Below are positions 18,914 through 26,752 of a DNA stretch of 64,000 nt, in pieces. Below the pieces are notes generated by a model. That model was not told the origin of the DNA. It made no database searches and saw only the letters and a program-made list of their open reading frames with translations. Position 1 is the first letter of the stretch, and the number at the start of each line of letters is the position of its first letter. Origin of the DNA: Leifsonia sp. NPDC080035 (GTDB lineage Bacteria > Actinomycetota > Actinomycetes > Actinomycetales > Microbacteriaceae); assembly GCF_040050925.1 (NCBI RefSeq), contig NZ_CP157390.1:3224001-3288000 (forward strand). The letters are read 5' to 3'. The translations under genes and the position numbers were made by a program.

Positions 18914-19615
18914 TCAGGACGTCTTGCCCGCAGGGGCCAGCCGGTCCTCGATCACCTTCGCGACCGTCCGGTCGCCCGCCGCGTTCGGGTGGATGCCATC
19001 CGCCTGAAGCAGCTCGGGGTGGCCGACCAGCGGGAAGCCGATGTCGAGGAAGGTTCCGCCCACGTCGGTGACCGCCTTCTCGGCGATCGCGTCGACCGTG
19101 TCGATGGTCGCGGGAGGCTGGTCCGATCCCCACACCGCGGTGATGCCGATGATCTGTGCCTTGGGGAACGCGTCGCGCAGTTCGCCGAGCAGTTCGGTCG
19201 CCGACGCGGTGACGGCGGCGGGCGCCTCGTTCCTGTCGTTGCGGGTCGCGGCGATCAGGATGTACTCGGGCTTCAGCGTGAGCGCCGTGTCCACCTGCTG
19301 GCGGTAGGTGGTGCCGTTCCAGCCCGGCTTGACGAACCCGGAACCGGAGACGGCGAGGTCGGTGAGCTGCCAGCCGTGCTGGCGTGCGATGAGTGCGGGC
19401 CACGCCTCGTCGGGGCGGACGCCCTTGCCGAACGCGATGGAATCGCCGATCGCGACGACCTGCGGCCGGGCGCTGTCGGCGGGGGCGGCGGGCGCCGCGG
19501 CGGCGGTCCCCTGAGCGGCGACCGGGCGGGCGGGAGCGGCGGCGGAACAGCCGGCGAGCGCAAGCGCGACGAGACCGAGCGCGGCGAGCGCGATGGCGGG
19601 TTTCCGGGTGGGCAC
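18914..19615 (-). CDS. SGNH/GDSL-type esterase lipoprotein (copy 1)
   Basis: A 233-residue predicted lipoprotein with lipobox LAGC (Cys near 23) and an Ala/Pro-rich linker. The SGNH hydrolase block I is AIGDSIAFGKG; the block-III-like RNDRNEAP and the C-terminal block V DGIHPNAAGDRTVA with its catalytic Asp/His follow. The substrate is unknown; cell-surface esters are plausible. The GTG at 19615 has TACCCT six bases upstream (leaderless). The neighbouring 19684-20361 gene is a tandem paralogue. Confidence 0.88.
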   Translation of the reverse strand: MPTRKPAIALAALGLVALALAGCSAAAPARPVAAQGTAAAAPAAPADSARPQVVAIGDSIAFGKGVRPDEAWPALIARQHGWQLTDLAVSGSGFVKPGWNGTTYRQQVDTALTLKPEYILIAATRNDRNEAPAAVTASATELLGELRDAFPKAQIIGITAVWGSDQPPATIDTVDAIAEKAVTDVGGTFLDIGFPLVGHPELLQADGIHPNAAGDRTVAKVIEDRLAPAGKTS

Positions 19616-19621
19616 GGAGTG

Positions 19622-19627
19622 AGGGTA
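19622..19627 (-). promoter_or_regulatory. Leaderless-type -10 box of SGNH copy 1
   Basis: TACCCT on the minus strand ends six bases before the GTG start at 19615. Confidence 0.35.
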
Positions 19628-19683
19628 GACCGCCGAGACTGAGGGAATGCTGTGCGCCGCGCCGAACGCGGAAATGCGTCCGT

Positions 19684-20361
19684 TCAGACGCGGGTGTCGA
19701 GGCGCTCCAGCACGGCCGCCGCGATGGCCTGCTGGCCGGCCGGGGTCGGGTGCTCGCCGTCGTCCTGGACCAGTCCCGCCTGGCCGCGGTAGGGCTGGCC
19801 GAGGTCGAGCCAGTGGCCGCCGACCGCGGCGACGGCGGTGCGCAGCGCGTGGTCCAGCGGGGCGAGGTCGTCGTCGCTCGCTTCGCCGGTGAGGGCGTTG
19901 AATCCGAGGATGTGCGCCTTCGGGAGCGCGTCGCGCAGGCGCTCGACCGCCTTCGCCATGGCCGAGGCGACGGCGGAGGGGTCCTGCCCGAGGTCGTTGT
20001 CGGACGCTCCGATCAGGACCACGTCCGCCTTGATCGCGATCGCGCGGTCGACCTGGGCGTCGAAGGACTGCCCGTCCGGCCCGGGGGCGAGGAAGCCGGC
20101 GCCGGGAACGCTGTAGTTCTGCACGCCCCAGCGTCGATCGATCGCGACGAGCGCCGGCCAGGCCTCGTCGGGGTCCAGCCCCATCCCCGACTCGATGGAG
20201 TCGCCGATGACCGCGACGGTCGGGTGGTCGTCGCCGCTGATGGCGGGGCCGACGGCGAAGGGGGTCGATGCGGAGGAGGTGCAGCCGCCGAGCGCCAGGG
20301 CTCCGAGCAGGAGCGCCGTGAGCGCCGTTGCGGCCGTCGCGAGCGGACGGTGGGAGTGCAT
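19684..20361 (-). CDS. SGNH/GDSL-type esterase lipoprotein (copy 2)
   Basis: A 225-residue predicted lipoprotein with a hydrophobic N-terminus and lipobox LGGC (Cys near 27). It has SGNH block I VIGDSIESGMG, block III GASDNDLG and a C-terminal DGEHPTPAGQQAIA. It shares the DEAWPALVA region with copy 1, so the pair looks like a tandem duplication. The start ATG has both a GGAGG sequence and a TAAACT box directly upstream, so leadered and leaderless modes cannot be separated. Substrate unknown. Confidence 0.88.
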   Translation of the reverse strand: MHSHRPLATAATALTALLLGALALGGCTSSASTPFAVGPAISGDDHPTVAVIGDSIESGMGLDPDEAWPALVAIDRRWGVQNYSVPGAGFLAPGPDGQSFDAQVDRAIAIKADVVLIGASDNDLGQDPSAVASAMAKAVERLRDALPKAHILGFNALTGEASDDDLAPLDHALRTAVAAVGGHWLDLGQPYRGQAGLVQDDGEHPTPAGQQAIAAAVLERLDTRV

Positions 20362-20368
20362 GGCCTCC

Positions 20369-20374
20369 AGTTTA
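20369..20374 (-). promoter_or_regulatory. Candidate -10 box of SGNH copy 2
   Basis: TAAACT on the minus strand ends seven bases before the ATG at 20361; GGAGG lies in the spacer. Confidence 0.35.
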
Positions 20375-20405
20375 GGGGCGCACCCTATGCATCGGCTCGG
20401 TGCCG

Positions 20406-21542
20406 CTAACGGCCGAGGCCGTCCCGCAACTCGTGGGCGAGGGAGCTGACCACCGCCTGGAGGCTGCCGCCGTTCGCCTGCGCGACGGCCAGCTGCCGCT
20501 GGTAGCTCGCACCCTTCTCGAGGATCGTCGTCACCGTGCGCAGCTCCTCAGGGCAGCCGAGCCGTTCGGCGATCGGGGCGAGCTCGTCGACCAGTTCGAG
20601 CAGCGACTCACGGACGAGTCGCTCGCGCCCGTCCGGCGCGACGATGATCTCCGCGTCGAGCCCGTAGCGGGCGGCGCGCCACTTGTTCTCGCGAACGAAC
20701 CAGGGCTGGAGTGTGACCGGCTCGACGCCATCGTCCAGGTCCCCGGACATACGGTCGGTCAGGCAGTGGATGAGGGCGGCGACCGCGCCGACCTCGTCGG
20801 CGGTGGAGAGGCCGTCGCAGGCACGCATCTCCACCGTCCCCCACTTCGGCGAGGGGCGGATGTCCCAGCGCACCTCGCTGTGATCGGTCACGACGCCGGT
20901 GGTGACCAGATCCTGCACGTACTCCTCGTAGTTCGCCCAGCTGCCGAACTGCCAGGGCAGTCCCGCCGTCGGCAGCTGCTGGAACATCAGGGCGCGGTTG
21001 GAGGCGTATCCGGTGTGCGCGCCCGCCCAGTACGGGCTCGACGCGCTGAGCGCCTGCAGGTGCGGATAGTAGGTGAGCAGGCCGTTCACGATGGGCAGCG
21101 CCTTGTCGCGCTCGTCGATCCCGACGTGCACGTGGATGCCCCAGATCATCATCTGCCTGCCCCACCACTGCGTGCGGTCGAGCAGCCGGTCGTAGCGCTC
21201 GTTCGGCGTGATCTTCTGGTCGAACCACTGTGCGAAGGGATGCGTCCCCGCGCACATCAGCTCGATGCCGAGCGGGTCGGTCACCTCCCGGACCAGTCCG
21301 ATCAGCTCCTGCAGGTCGGTGATCGCGGCCGGCACCGTGTGGTGCACCCTGCTGACGAGCTCGACCGTGTTCAGCAGCAGCTCGTGCGTGATCTGCGGGT
21401 GCTCCTCGCCGTCGGCGGTCCCGACCTCGCGCAGCACCTCGTCGGCCACCTGGACGAGGTCGCCGGTGGCCGAGTCGACCAGGGCGAGCTCCCACTCGAC
21501 GCCGATGGTGGAGCGCTCGGAAGGAGCGAATTCGATCTGCAC
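20406..21542 (-). CDS. Carboxylate-amine ligase of the YbdK / GCS2 family
   Basis: A 378-residue protein of the GCS2 family (YbdK type), ATP-dependent ligases with weak glutamate-cysteine ligase activity in studied members. The N-terminal TIGVEWELALVDSATGDL is the family opening. Also visible are GIHVHVGIDERDKAL with its histidines and the C-terminal VRENKWRAARYGLDAEI. The physiological substrate is not established for this family, so a glutathione or mycothiol-related role should not be assumed. It starts at GTG and diverges from rpsP. Confidence 0.88.
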   Translation of the reverse strand: MQIEFAPSERSTIGVEWELALVDSATGDLVQVADEVLREVGTADGEEHPQITHELLLNTVELVSRVHHTVPAAITDLQELIGLVREVTDPLGIELMCAGTHPFAQWFDQKITPNERYDRLLDRTQWWGRQMMIWGIHVHVGIDERDKALPIVNGLLTYYPHLQALSASSPYWAGAHTGYASNRALMFQQLPTAGLPWQFGSWANYEEYVQDLVTTGVVTDHSEVRWDIRPSPKWGTVEMRACDGLSTADEVGAVAALIHCLTDRMSGDLDDGVEPVTLQPWFVRENKWRAARYGLDAEIIVAPDGRERLVRESLLELVDELAPIAERLGCPEELRTVTTILEKGASYQRQLAVAQANGGSLQAVVSSLAHELRDGLGR

Positions 21543-21565
21543 GAGAGGGTCCGTCCGTCCGATTG

Positions 21566-21593
21566 TTCAAAGCAGGGCAGTATCTGACAGAAT
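21566..21593 (+). promoter_or_regulatory. Candidate rpsP operon promoter
   Basis: TTCAAA (21566-21571) and CAGAAT (21588-21593) are separated by 16 bases. This would give a ~120-base untranslated leader before rpsP, with no obvious riboswitch fold visible by eye. Confidence 0.4.
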
Positions 21594-21723
21594 AGCTAGT
21601 TGAGTTCCGTCGTACCCGACCCTCTATCCGGTGCGATGGGATGAACATAGACCTCCTGCCGAGTGTGCCCCCACGCCCACGGCAGTCAGTTCGACAAAAC
21701 TCACTCATCGACACAGGAGAATT

Positions 21724-22209
21724 GTGGCTGTCAAAATCCGTCTGAAGCGCCTCGGCAAGATCCGCGCTCCGTACTACCGCATCGTCGTGGCCGACTCGCG
21801 CACCAAGCGCGACGGTCGCGTGATCGAGGAGATCGGTCTGTACCACCCGACCGAGGAGCCCTCGCGCATCGAGGTCGACTCCGACCGCGCTCAGTACTGG
21901 CTCGGCGTCGGCGCCCAGCCGAGCGAGCAGGTGCTCGTGCTGCTCAAGCTCACCGGCGACTGGGGCAAGTTCAAGGGCGACAAGGACGCCGTCTCGACCG
22001 TCAAGGTCGCGGAGGGCAAGGAGGCGTTCGTCGCCGACACCAAGAAGAAGCCGGTGCTGAAGCCCAAGGCCGAGAAGCCGGCCGAGGTCGCCGCCGAGGC
22101 GGAGGCCGTCGTCGAGGCCGAGGTCGAGGCGGAGGAGGCCGCTGAGGCCGAGGTCGTCGCCGAGGCCGAGGAGGCGACCGCCGAGGCCGCTGACGGCGAG
22201 AAGGCGTAA
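21724..22209 (+). CDS. rpsP: Small ribosomal subunit protein bS16 with an Ala/Glu-rich tail
   Basis: A 161-residue bS16, about twice the length of the classic protein. The core (residues 1 to ~85) begins VAVKIRLKRLGKIRAPYYRI. From about residue 112 a ~50-residue tail is nearly all Ala, Glu and Val, predicted disordered or helical and strongly acidic. The GTG at 21724, behind AGGAGAATT, fits the conserved N-terminus; the frame is open upstream. It heads the rpsP-KH-rimM unit with a four-base gap to the KH gene. Confidence 0.96.
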   Translation: MAVKIRLKRLGKIRAPYYRIVVADSRTKRDGRVIEEIGLYHPTEEPSRIEVDSDRAQYWLGVGAQPSEQVLVLLKLTGDWGKFKGDKDAVSTVKVAEGKEAFVADTKKKPVLKPKAEKPAEVAAEAEAVVEAEVEAEEAAEAEVVAEAEEATAEAADGEKA

Positions 22210-22213
22210 CACC

Positions 22214-22444
22214 TTGCTCGCACCCGCGCTCACCCACGTGGTCAAAGGCATCGTCGACCACCCGGACGACGTGCATGTCGTTGCCAAGGGCTCCCCGCGT
22301 GGCGAGGTCCTCGAGGTTCGCGTGAACCCCGAGGACCTCGGCCGGGTCATCGGCCGTTCCGGTCGTACGGCCAAGGCCCTGCGCACGCTCGTCGCCGCCC
22401 TGGCCGACGGCCGTCGCGTCCGCGTCGACGTCGTCGACGACTGA
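22214..22444 (+). CDS. KH-domain RNA-binding protein (KhpA/YlqC type)
   Basis: A 76-residue single KH domain protein beginning at TTG (MLAPALTHVVKGIVDHPDDV). The GXXG loop appears in GRVIGRSGRTAKALRTL. This small protein is regularly encoded between rpsP and rimM. Studied homologues form a complex with KhpB (Jag/EloR) that binds RNA and affects cell elongation. It is followed after one base by rimM. Confidence 0.93.
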   Translation: MLAPALTHVVKGIVDHPDDVHVVAKGSPRGEVLEVRVNPEDLGRVIGRSGRTAKALRTLVAALADGRRVRVDVVDD

Positions 22445-22445
22445 G

Positions 22446-23144
22446 GTGGCCGACCACAAGCTGCCCCGCAAGGATGTCGCCCCGCGGCCGGACCAGACCG
22501 AGCTGCGCGTCGGTCGGCTCACCAAGGCCCACGGCCTCAAGGGCGCCATCAAGATCGAGCTCTACACCGACGAGCCGGAGAAGCGGTTCGTTCCCGGCGC
22601 CGTCTTCACCCTCCAGGTTCCGACCGCGTCCAAGTGGCACGGAAAGTCGCTGGAGCTGAAGGAACTGCGCTGGTACAACGGCCATCCCGTCGGCTTCTTC
22701 GCCGGCGTCGACGACCGGACAGAGGCGGAGACGCTGGTCAAGGCCATCCTCTGGGTGAGCCAGGACGCCCGTCAGCTTCCCGACGAGGACGACGCCTGGT
22801 ACGACCATCAACTGGTGGGGCTGGCCGCCATGCGCGATGGCGTGAAGGTCGGCACGGTCGCCCGCGTCGACCACCTGCCCGCCCAGGACCTGCTCGCCAT
22901 CCAGACCGGTCATGACGAGGTCCTGGTGCCGTTCGTGAAGGCGATCGTGCCCGAGGTGGATGTCGTGGCAGGCACCCTCACACTGACGCCGCCGACCGGC
23001 CTCTTCGAGGACCTGCCGGACGACGAGCCGGAGGCTGCTCCCGCCGAGCCAGAGGCTCCCGCCGAGCCAGAGGCTCCCGCCGAGCCAGAGGCTCCCGCCG
23101 AGCCGGAGGCTCGCTCCGAGTCCTCCGAGCCGGACCCGTCCTAG
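22446..23144 (+). CDS. rimM: Ribosome maturation factor RimM
   Basis: A 232-residue 16S rRNA processing factor that assists 30S head assembly. The N-terminal RimM domain opens LRVGRLTKAHGLKGAIKIELYT. The PRC-barrel part includes the motif GTVARVDHLPAQDLLAIQ and DEVLVPFVKAIVPEVD. The last ~45 residues are an acidic Pro/Ala/Glu tail built from an 18-bp tandem repeat. GTG start. Its stop codon overlaps the stop of the convergent GntR gene (shared CTAG at 23141-23144). Confidence 0.95.
   Translation: MADHKLPRKDVAPRPDQTELRVGRLTKAHGLKGAIKIELYTDEPEKRFVPGAVFTLQVPTASKWHGKSLELKELRWYNGHPVGFFAGVDDRTEAETLVKAILWVSQDARQLPDEDDAWYDHQLVGLAAMRDGVKVGTVARVDHLPAQDLLAIQTGHDEVLVPFVKAIVPEVDVVAGTLTLTPPTGLFEDLPDDEPEAAPAEPEAPAEPEAPAEPEAPAEPEARSESSEPDPS
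23046..23117 (+). repeat. 18-bp tandem repeat encoding the RimM tail
   Basis: GAGCCAGAGGCTCCCGCC is repeated three times identically (23046-23063, 23064-23081, 23082-23099), with a degenerate fourth copy to 23117 and a diverged copy upstream from 23025. It encodes EPEAPA units. Confidence 0.9.
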
Positions 23145-23791
23145 CGGACGATCGACAGCCCGCGTGCCCGCAGCACGCGGGCGTCGGCGTCCAGGGCCGC
23201 GAGCAGGTGCTCGTGCGTGCCTACGACGTGCCGGTGGATGCGCTCCGCCGCGCGGTCGGCGTCCCGCGCCGCGATGAGGTCCAGGATCTCCCGGTGCTCC
23301 GTCCACGCCTCCTCGCTGCGGGCCACGAGCCAGCGCGATCGCTCCAGGCGGGTCATCGCCGAGGCGACCGCGTCGGCGAAGAAGTGGTTGCCGGACAGGC
23401 CGGCGAGGGCCACGTGGAAGTCGGTGCCGGCGCGCACGTTCTCCTCCGCCCCGCGGTCCGGGTCCACCGCATCCAGCCGCGCGGAGAGCGCGTCGATGTC
23501 GTCGTCCGTCGCGCGCGCGCAGCTCAGCCGCGCCGCCGCGGTCTCCACCGCGTCCCGTAGCTCGCTGAGCCGGGCGATCTCTCCCAGGTCGATGGGGGAG
23601 ACCTGCCAGGCCCGGCCGTCGCGCGCGACGAGCCCGTCCGCCTGCAGGCGCATGAGCGCCGCGCGCAGGGGGGTGCGGGAGGCGCCGAGCTCCGTCTCCA
23701 GTCCGCGCTCTGTGAGGCGTGAGCCCGGCACGCGTTCCAGGTCGAGGATCTGGCTGCGCAGCCGTTCGTAGGCGGTGTTCGGCTCGGACAC
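23141..23791 (-). CDS. GntR-family transcriptional regulator (FCD subfamily)
   Basis: A 216-residue repressor-type regulator. The N-terminal winged helix-turn-helix covers about residues 8-75 (SRLTERGLETELGASRTP, then ALMRLQADGLVARDGRAW). A C-terminal all-helical FCD ligand domain has the usual Asp/His positions (GTDFHVALAGLSGNHFFAD and IHRHVVGTHEHL). It begins at GTG behind AAGGAG. It is divergent from an MFS gene; three GGTATACC palindromes lie between them, so it probably controls itself and that transporter. The ligand is unknown. Confidence 0.92.
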   Translation of the reverse strand: MSEPNTAYERLRSQILDLERVPGSRLTERGLETELGASRTPLRAALMRLQADGLVARDGRAWQVSPIDLGEIARLSELRDAVETAAARLSCARATDDDIDALSARLDAVDPDRGAEENVRAGTDFHVALAGLSGNHFFADAVASAMTRLERSRWLVARSEEAWTEHREILDLIAARDADRAAERIHRHVVGTHEHLLAALDADARVLRARGLSIVR

Positions 23792-23802
23792 GGGGCTCCT
23801 TT

Positions 23803-23836
23803 GGTATACCGAGGCGGTATACCGCTAGGGTATACC
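23803..23836. promoter_or_regulatory. Triple GGTATACC operator
   Basis: The perfect palindrome GGTATACC occurs at 23803-23810, 23816-23823 and 23829-23836, starting every 13 bases. The third copy overlaps the TAGGGT -10 box (23826-23831) that lies seven bases before the MFS ATG. The likely ligand is the adjacent GntR-FCD protein. Confidence 0.75.
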
Positions 23837-23838
23837 GC

Positions 23839-25071
23839 ATGAGCACTCCCACCGTAGCGCAGCCGAGAACATCCACCCGGACGCCCCGGCCGTGGCTCAT
23901 GCTCGCCTTCGGGGTGCTCGGCCAGGCGAGCTCGACCGTCTTCGTCTCCACGCCGGCGTTCCTGATCCCGCTGCTGCACAGCGAGCGCGGACTGAGCCTG
24001 GCCCAGGCGGGCCTGCTGGCGTCGACGCCGACGTTCGGCCTGGTGCTCACACTCATCGCGTGGGGGTGGCTGAGCGACCGGATCGGCGAGCGCTGGGTCA
24101 TCGCCTCCGGTCTCGCCGTGACGGCCCTGGCCGCCTTCGGCGCGATGTTCGTCTCCTCGTACCTCGCGCTCGGCGTCCTGTTCCTCCTGGGCGGGATGGC
24201 GGCGGCGAGCCCCAACGCGGCCAGCGGCCGGGTGGTGATCGGCTGGTTCCCCAAGGAGCGCCGCGGCCTCGCGATGGGGATCCGGCAGATGTGCCAGCCG
24301 CTGGGTGTCGCGGTCGCCGCGGTCAGCATCCCCGTGTTGGCGGCGAGCGGCGGCGTCGCGGCCGCCCTGCTCGTGCCGGCGGTGCTGTGCGCGGTCTCGG
24401 CCGCGCTGTGCGCGATCGGCATCGTGGACCCGCCGCGTCCGCCGCGCCGGACCGCGGCCGGTGAGGCCGCGCACCCGCAGACGACCTGGCGCCCGTACCG
24501 GCAGACCTCGCTGCTCTGGCGCATCCACGGCGTCTCGATGCTGCTGGTGATCCCGCAGTTCACCGTGTCGACCTTCGGCCTGGTCTGGCTGGTGACCGAG
24601 CTGCGGATGCCCGCACTGGTCGCCGGCGTCGTCATCGGCGTGAGCCAGTTCGCCGGCGCGATCGGCCGGATCGGTATCGGCGTGCTGAGCGACCGGGTCG
24701 GCAGTCATCTGCGACCGCTGCGCTGGGTGTCGCTCGCCGCCGTCGCCGTCATGCTGCTGATGGCCGCAGCGTCCGCGCTCGGCTCCGTCCCCGCGGCGAT
24801 CATCCTGATCGTCGCCGCCGTCGTCACGGTCGCCGACAACGGACTCGCGTACACCTCCGTGGCCGAGATCGCCGGGCCGTTCTGGTCGGGCAGGGCCCTC
24901 GGTGCGCAGAACACCGGGCAGTTCCTGGCGGCGTCCGTCGTCGGGCCCGCGGTCGGCGCCCTCATCGGCTGGGTCGGCTACCCGGTCGCCTTCGCGGTGA
25001 TCGCCCTCTGCCCCGCGGTGGCGACCCCGCTCGTCCCGCGGGATCGGGAGCTCGCGGTCGTCCCCGAATAG
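23839..25071 (+). CDS. MFS transporter linked to the GntR regulator
   Basis: A 410-residue major facilitator with about 12 hydrophobic helices. The loop 2-3 motif GWLSDRIGERWV and the later GVLSDRVGSHLRPLRW are the two MFS signature copies. The start at ATG 23839 is chosen over an in-frame extension because TAGGGT sits seven bases upstream (leaderless) and the extension would run through the operators. Substrate unknown; regulation by the divergent GntR-FCD protein suggests a small carboxylate or related metabolite. Confidence 0.9.
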   Translation: MSTPTVAQPRTSTRTPRPWLMLAFGVLGQASSTVFVSTPAFLIPLLHSERGLSLAQAGLLASTPTFGLVLTLIAWGWLSDRIGERWVIASGLAVTALAAFGAMFVSSYLALGVLFLLGGMAAASPNAASGRVVIGWFPKERRGLAMGIRQMCQPLGVAVAAVSIPVLAASGGVAAALLVPAVLCAVSAALCAIGIVDPPRPPRRTAAGEAAHPQTTWRPYRQTSLLWRIHGVSMLLVIPQFTVSTFGLVWLVTELRMPALVAGVVIGVSQFAGAIGRIGIGVLSDRVGSHLRPLRWVSLAAVAVMLLMAAASALGSVPAAIILIVAAVVTVADNGLAYTSVAEIAGPFWSGRALGAQNTGQFLAASVVGPAVGALIGWVGYPVAFAVIALCPAVATPLVPRDRELAVVPE

Positions 25072-25074
25072 ACT
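25069..25074 (+). promoter_or_regulatory. Leaderless-type -10 box of trmD
   Basis: TAGACT ends seven bases before the trmD ATG and overlaps the stop codon of the MFS gene. Confidence 0.45.
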
Positions 25075-25081
25075 CCACTGC

Positions 25082-25768
25082 ATGCGCATCGACATCGTCA
25101 CGATCTTCCCGACCTTCTTCGATGCGCTGGACATCTCGCTGCTCGGCAAGGCCAGGCAGTCCGGGATCATCCGGCTGGGCGTCCACGACCTGCGCGACCA
25201 CACCCACGACAGGCACCGCACCGTCGACGACACCCCGTACGGCGGGGGAGCCGGCATGGTCATGAAGCCGGAGCCGTGGGGCGAGGCGCTCGACGGCATC
25301 CTGGGTTCCGGCGACGAGGACCCGTTGGTGATCTTCCCGTCGCCGGCGGGAGAGGTGTTCACGCAGGCGATGGCGCGAGAGCTGGCCGGCGAGCGTCACC
25401 TGGTCTTCGGCTGCGGACGCTACGAGGGGATCGACCAGCGGGTGTTCGACGACACGGAGGCGCGGGCGCGTGTCCGCCTGGTGAGCATCGGCGACTACGT
25501 GCTCAACGGCGGCGAGGTCGCCACCATGGCGATGATCGAGGCGATCGGCCGGCTCATCCCTGGCGTCGTCGGCAACCCGGAGTCCCTGGTGCAGGAGTCG
25601 CACGAGGGCGGCCTGCTCGAGTACCCGTCGTACACCAAGCCCGCGGTCTGGCGCGGCCACGAGGTCCCGCCCGTGCTGCTCTCGGGCAACCACGGCGCGA
25701 TCGCCGCGTGGCGGCACGAGCAGTCGGTCGCCCGTACCGCCCGCGTGCGTCCCGACCTCCTGCCGTAG
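25082..25768 (+). CDS. trmD: tRNA (guanine-37-N1)-methyltransferase
   Basis: A 228-residue SPOUT enzyme that forms m1G37 next to the anticodon and prevents +1 frameshifting. Family motifs are MRIDIVTIFP at the N-terminus, PYGGGAGMVMKPEPW, GCGRYEGIDQRV and the knotted SAM site SIGDYVLNGGEVA, then PGVVGNPESL. In most genomes it follows rimM directly; here the GntR and MFS genes are inserted between them, and trmD has its own TAGACT box. Confidence 0.96.
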   Translation: MRIDIVTIFPTFFDALDISLLGKARQSGIIRLGVHDLRDHTHDRHRTVDDTPYGGGAGMVMKPEPWGEALDGILGSGDEDPLVIFPSPAGEVFTQAMARELAGERHLVFGCGRYEGIDQRVFDDTEARARVRLVSIGDYVLNGGEVATMAMIEAIGRLIPGVVGNPESLVQESHEGGLLEYPSYTKPAVWRGHEVPPVLLSGNHGAIAAWRHEQSVARTARVRPDLLP

Positions 25769-25782
25769 TCTCGCCCAGAGTC

Positions 25783-25843
25783 GCCGAGCACAGGAAAAAG
25801 GTCCGGAATCGCGCGGATCCCGGACCTTTTTCCTGTGCTCGGC
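25783..25843. terminator. Bidirectional terminator between trmD and map
   Basis: A perfect 24-bp stem (25783-25806 with 25820-25843). It contains an A5 run in the left arm and the matching T5 run in the right arm, so it can act in both directions between the two convergent genes. Confidence 0.8.
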
Positions 25844-25857
25844 GGCCCGGCGCCGGG

Positions 25858-26628
25858 TCAGGACGCCGGGGCGGTGAGGATGATGGGGCCGTCGTCGGTG
25901 ATGGCGACCGTGTGCTCGGAGTGCGCGCCGCGCGATCCGTCCGCTGCGCGGAGCGTCCAGCCGTCGCGGTCGGTGTAGATCTCGTCCGTCGTCTCCAGGA
26001 ACCACGGCTCGATCGCGATGACGAGTCCCGGCTTCAGCGGGAAGCCGCGCCCCGGGCGGCCGTCGTTCGGGACGTGCGGGTCGCCGTGCATGGTACGGCC
26101 GACGCCATGGCCGCCGAACTGCGTGTTGACGCTGTAGCCCTCGCCGTGCGCGACAGCGGCGATCGCCGCCGAGATGTCGCCGATGCGGCCGCCGGGCTGC
26201 GCGGCGGCGATGCCGGCCGCCAGCGCACGGCGGGTCGTGTCGATCAGCCGCAGGTCCTCGTCGCGGGCCGAGCCGACGACGAGGCTGACCGCCGAGTCCG
26301 CGACCCAGCCGTCGACGCTCGCCGCGAAGTCCAGGCTCAGCAGGTCGCCGTCCTGCAGCCGGTAGTCGTGGGGGAGGCCGTGCAGGACGGCATCGTTCAC
26401 CGACGTGCAGATCACCTTGCCGAACGGGCTCGCGCCGAACGAGGGATGGTAGTCGATGTAGCAGGACTCGGCGCCACGCTCCCGGATCATCCGGTGGGCG
26501 AGCGCGTCAAGCTCCAGCAGGTTCACGCCGACCTTCGCGGCGGCCGCGGTCGCGCCGAGCACCTCGGCGACGAAGCGCCCGGCGGGCCGCATCTGCTCGA
26601 TCTCCGTCGGTGTCCTCAACTCGATCAC
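25858..26628 (-). CDS. map: Methionine aminopeptidase, type I
   Basis: A 256-residue metalloprotease that removes the initiator methionine. Metal ligands are recognisable: Asp in LSLDFAASVDGWVADSA (two Asp), His in GHGVGRTMHGDPHV, Glu in VIAIEPWFLE and Glu in GAHSEHTVAITDDG. GTG start behind GAGAAGAGGA. It is convergent with trmD across a long hairpin. Many actinobacteria carry more than one map gene, so essentiality of this copy is not implied. Confidence 0.95.
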   Translation of the reverse strand: MIELRTPTEIEQMRPAGRFVAEVLGATAAAAKVGVNLLELDALAHRMIRERGAESCYIDYHPSFGASPFGKVICTSVNDAVLHGLPHDYRLQDGDLLSLDFAASVDGWVADSAVSLVVGSARDEDLRLIDTTRRALAAGIAAAQPGGRIGDISAAIAAVAHGEGYSVNTQFGGHGVGRTMHGDPHVPNDGRPGRGFPLKPGLVIAIEPWFLETTDEIYTDRDGWTLRAADGSRGAHSEHTVAITDDGPIILTAPAS

Positions 26629-26740
26629 GCGCGTCCTCTTCTCTCCTGCCGGATCGGTCCAAGTCTTCCATGCTCGCGCGCGCCTGCCGGTGCGGTTCGG
26701 CCCTCGGCGAACCCGCAGCCGCTCCCCAGCCGCGCGCGGC

Positions 26741-26746
26741 TACGCT
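26741..26746 (+). promoter_or_regulatory. Leaderless-type -10 box
   Basis: TACGCT ends six bases before the GTG at 26753, with no Shine-Dalgarno sequence. Confidence 0.35.
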
Positions 26747-26752
26747 GGTCGC

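Noticed and set aside
23025..23117. Frameshift or assembly artefact in rimM because of the 18-bp repeat
   Set aside because: The repeat is in frame, the stop follows normally, and similar acidic tails occur on S16 and S2.
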